A stretch of 6,072 nucleotides of DNA from Elusimicrobia bacterium RIFOXYB2_FULL_49_7 (lineage in GTDB: Bacteria; Fibrobacterota; OXYB2-FULL-49-7). Of the stretch, positions 5,907-6,072 are shown piece after piece. A program made the translations under genes and the position numbers. Below the pieces are notes generated by a model. That model did no database searches, was not told where the DNA came from, and worked only from the letters and a program-made list of their open reading frames with translations. The stretch lies in contig MGVN01000238.1 of assembly GCA_001800515.1 (NCBI GenBank), positions 20,919 through 26,990 of the forward strand, given 5' to 3'. Each line of letters starts with the position of its first letter. The stretch's first letter is position 1.

Positions 5907-6072
5907 TCAGCGCAAATCGGAATAGACAATAATTCGTTTGTCACCCGCTTTTACGTCCACTTTGCGGGCAGGGGTCGTTTCGCTACCACTGCGGGTGCGC
6001 AGGCCCAAGGTGATATCATATTGCCCTGGTTTTACAGGCACACGAGCAATCCGGACTTCTCCCGGAAAGAGA
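5907..6072 (-). CDS. C-terminal end of an unidentified protein (partial)
   Basis: On the minus strand an open frame enters from beyond the window at 6071 and ends at a TGA whose complement is at 5907-5909, giving 54 residues. The text includes FPGEVRIARVPVKPGQYDI and later VDVKAGDKRIIVYSDLR at the end. The pattern of Val-Pro-Val-x-Pro-Gly-x-Tyr, a strand pair, then Val-Lys-Ala-Gly-Asp-Lys suggests a small beta-sandwich. Such tails occur at the end of some secreted or lipoprotein families in Gram-negative bacteria, including the COG3014 type, but this is a resemblance from memory. The frame is favoured because another minus-strand frame stops soon after entry, and because the segment ends 18 bases from the convergent HDOD stop, as expected for a packed gene. 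Confidence 0.62.
   Translation of the reverse strand, partial: LFPGEVRIARVPVKPGQYDITLGLRTRSGSETTPARKVDVKAGDKRIIVYSDLR

Noticed and set aside
5314..5925. Second plus-strand frame of 203 residues overlapping the HDOD gene
   Set aside because: It is an out-of-frame reading of the HDOD gene, rich in Arg, Trp and Cys, with no motif; the HDOD frame explains the same bases.

Overview
The window is a gene-dense stretch of bacterial chromosome with roughly balanced base composition. It carries seven protein-coding genes (two cut by the window edges) and no RNA gene, mobile element, CRISPR array or long repeat that I can see. The organism looks Gram-negative. It has a PilZ protein with an apparent signal peptide and inner-membrane anchor, a pilin-accessory-like small membrane protein, an HDOD protein, and promoters that resemble sigma70 sites. 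Nothing fixes the phylum; an environmental lineage such as Nitrospirota, Desulfobacterota or Omnitrophota would fit, but this is a guess.

Layout. Bases 1-597 (+) hold the C-terminal part of a ZIP-family metal transporter. It converges on a CapA-like metallophosphatase-fold gene (631-1965, -). A 188-base divergent spacer separates that gene from a PHP-domain phosphoesterase of the TrpH/YciV type (2154-3002, +, TTG start). The PHP gene converges, with only 4 bases between stops, on a two-gene minus-strand operon: a membrane-anchored PilZ/YcgR-like protein (3426-4592) followed by an overlapping PilX-like single-pass membrane protein (3007-3438). A 116-base divergent spacer, with a good minus-strand promoter, leads to a second two-gene operon on the plus strand. 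This consists of a 107-residue protein resembling the N-terminal accessory domain of HD-GYP proteins (4709-5032), overlapping an HDOD protein (5019-5888). The last 166 bases carry the C-terminus of an unidentified minus-strand protein.

How the genes may work together. The coherent part is 3007-5888. A PilZ protein (a likely c-di-GMP receptor) is co-transcribed with a pilin-like accessory protein and sits divergently beside an HDOD signalling module, so a role in surface motility, pilus or envelope control is reasonable. This is inference from family membership and gene order. The ZIP, CapA-like and PHP genes look like independent neighbours. I did not find a clearly undescribed system. The best leads are the stand-alone HD-GYP-N-like/HDOD pair and the membrane PilZ/PilX-like pair that faces it.
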